DNA from: Eubacteriales bacterium | GTDB taxonomy: Bacteria; Bacillota; Clostridia; Oscillospirales; Oscillospiraceae | Reading direction: 5' to 3' | Length of the DNA: 7,778 nt | Assembly: GCA_030528965.1 (NCBI GenBank) | Contig: JAUMXS010000060.1 | Span: 1-7,778, forward strand | Translations under genes and position numbers: made by a program | Shown: piece by piece, positions 7,014-7,778 of the stretch | Position numbering within the stretch: position 1 is the first letter of the stretch | Layout of the letters: every line of letters starts with the position of its first letter | The notes under the pieces: generated by a model | What the model saw: the letters and a program-made list of their open reading frames with translations, nothing else | Database searches by the model: none | Told to the model about the DNA's origin: nothing

Positions 7014-7601
7014 CTAAATTGCGTAAATGGGGTTAAACGCCTTCAGAACCGCAGGATGCTGAAGAATCATCATGGCACCGGTGACGCCAAGAAACGAGAA
7101 CCACAGCAGCATACAGGGGCCAAACGCCTTGCCGATCTTTGTGGTTCCTGCATGCTGTACGGAAAACAGAACGAAGATTATCAGCAGCGTGATGACGACC
7201 ACTTTCCATTGGCCCTCGCCGAGGAATCGGTCCATCATCTCAATGCTCCGCAGACCTTCCACTGCCGTGGTAACGGTAACGGCAGGTGTCAAAACACCGT
7301 CGGCAAGCAGCGCCGCTCCGCCTAACATTGCCGGGAAGATCAGCCATTTTCCATGACTTCTCACCAGAGAATACAGCGAAAAAATGCCGCCCTCACCGTG
7401 GTTATCCGCTTTCATGGCCACAAGAACATACTTGACGGTCGTCAACAGTGTAACTGTCCAGATGACCAGCGACAGCGCGCCAATGATAAACTGTTCATTG
7501 ATCTGACTGATACCGCCGTTGCCCGCCATAATCGACTTCATGACATACAGCGGCGACGTGCCGATATCTCCGTATACGATACCGATCGTCACCAAAAACA
7601 T
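7014..7601 (-). CDS. kup: Kup N-terminal fragment (first half of the membrane domain)
   Basis: This open piece of 195 residues carries the signature Kup blocks [11 protein letters not shown] (about 9-19), [10 protein letters not shown] (65-74) and [19 protein letters not shown] (99-117), and several membrane helices (for example about 40-62, 86-115, 131-152 and 160-185). Its first Met, at 7601, lies inside what should be the first membrane helix, and AAAAGGA (plus 7614-7620) is 12 nt upstream, longer than ideal. It may therefore give some translation even without the frameshift repair. It stops at TAG in mid-protein, leaving out the remaining helices, so it is unlikely to transport K+ on its own. 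Confidence 0.7.
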   Translation of the reverse strand: MFLVTIGIVYGDIGTSPLYVMKSIMAGNGGISQINEQFIIGALSLVIWTVTLLTTVKYVLVAMKADNHGEGGIFSLYSLVRSHGKWLIFPAMLGGAALLADGVLTPAVTVTTAVEGLRSIEMMDRFLGEGQWKVVVITLLIIFVLFSVQHAGTTKIGKAFGPCMLLWFSFLGVTGAMMILQHPAVLKAFNPIYAI

Positions 7602-7648
7602 GCCAAAGTGGAATCCTTTTGTTTTTTCTTCAGATTATCCACAACATG

Positions 7649-7655
7649 CCCCTCC
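7649..7655 (-). promoter_or_regulatory. Ribosome binding site favouring the GTG start of kup
   Basis: The minus strand reads GGAGGGG here, the best Shine-Dalgarno match near kup, with 6 nt to the GTG at 7640-7642. The ATG at 7645-7647 is only 1 nt away, too close to this site, and its frame ends after five codons. The site argues that the authentic start is the GTG, in a frame that does not now connect to the transporter. Confidence 0.65.
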
Positions 7656-7681
7656 GTTTTTCCTCATATTGGAGTGCTTCA

Positions 7682-7700
7682 AATACCTATAAATGGTATT
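7682..7700. repeat. Short inverted repeat in the kup leader
   Basis: AATACC (7682-7687) and GGTATT (7695-7700) form a perfect 6-bp dyad around TATAAAT. It lies between the putative kup promoter and the ribosome binding site, so it could be an operator half-site pair or a weak leader hairpin. No T-run follows on the minus strand, so it does not look like a terminator. Confidence 0.35.
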
Positions 7701-7717
7701 GTTCACAATAAATCCGC

Positions 7718-7747
7718 ATTTCAACTTTTGATGCTCAATGCTGTCAA
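7718..7747 (-). promoter_or_regulatory. Putative sigma-A promoter for kup
   Basis: On the minus strand a perfect TTGACA (plus 7742-7747) is followed after 18 nt by TGAAAT (plus 7718-7723), four of six matches to TATAAT. The predicted start lies about 70 nt upstream of the kup GTG. Other AT-rich hexamers are present, so the assignment is tentative. Confidence 0.4.
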
Positions 7748-7778
7748 CAATATTTAACGATAATAAATATTCTCCCTT

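Larger units (their letters stand above)
5622..7642 (-). pseudogene. kup: Kup-type potassium uptake transporter gene, interrupted by a frameshift and an internal TAG
   Basis: Joined across its breaks, the locus encodes about 672 residues, the usual Kup size: twelve membrane helices and a cytoplasmic C-terminal domain importing K+ with protons. Two lesions are visible. The best start is the GTG at 7640-7642, 6 nt after GGAGGGG, and begins VDNLKKK. Read as written, this frame hits a stop within 17 codons, while the transporter frame is offset by -1. One extra A in the A6 run at 7622-7627 would give [18 protein letters not shown] and restore the frame. The second lesion is an in-frame TAG at 7014-7016 between NPIYAI and VLLSPYNKAG, in sequence normally continuous in Kup; a single base change from AAG or CAG would explain it. 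No other break occurs in more than 660 codons, so any inactivation is recent, or the lesions are assembly errors. A promoter and a terminator still flank the gene. Confidence 0.8.

Noticed and set aside
6183..7325. A long plus-strand open frame opposite kup
   Set aside because: It is the reverse shadow of the kup coding sequence; its translation is rich in His, Gln and Arg with no motif, whereas the minus strand encodes conserved Kup blocks.
7643..7778. A c-di-AMP (ydaO-type) riboswitch upstream of kup
   Set aside because: The leader is short and AT-rich, and none of the conserved G-rich elements remembered for that riboswitch are visible.

Overview
The window looks like chromosomal DNA from an endospore-forming Firmicute, most likely a clostridial lineage. 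The main reason is a convincing spoVT gene, a regulator of late forespore development, preceded by a plausible sigma-G-type promoter. Base composition is roughly half G+C by eye. All seven natural gene ends in the window use TGA. No transposase, phage gene, CRISPR array, rRNA or tRNA was seen.

Layout, left to right. Positions 1-1776 (+) hold a compact envelope-associated unit: the 3' end of a telA-type gene, a divergent LemA-like membrane-anchored protein, and a secreted TPM-domain (YgcG-type) protein with a transmembrane helix and a glycine-rich tail. The last two overlap by ATGA. A bidirectional hairpin terminator (about 1819-1860) separates this unit from galE (1889-2908, -), which makes UDP-glucose 4-epimerase. 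A 248-bp divergent intergenic region (2909-3156) carries a promoter candidate for each direction and leads to an ABC-F ATPase (3157-4776, +). A second bidirectional terminator (about 4785-4828) separates the ABC-F gene from spoVT (4850-5392, -). A minus-strand terminator (5538-5570) follows, and then a Kup-type potassium transporter locus (5622-7642, -).

The two most notable points are these. First, kup is broken twice as read here. An in-frame TAG at 7014-7016 splits well-conserved transporter sequence. Near the 5' end, a GTG start with a strong ribosome binding site is out of frame with the rest, and one extra A in an A6 run would repair it. Second, the ABC-F protein has an intact composite ATP site 1, but its site 2 has lost the Walker A lysine (Val358) and the catalytic glutamate (Gln464), and its NBD1 signature is non-canonical. 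It is therefore predicted to be functionally asymmetric.

The genes are mostly separate transcription units: envelope proteins, galactose/cell-surface sugar metabolism, a ribosome-associated ATPase, a sporulation regulator and potassium uptake. I see no evidence that they form one novel system.
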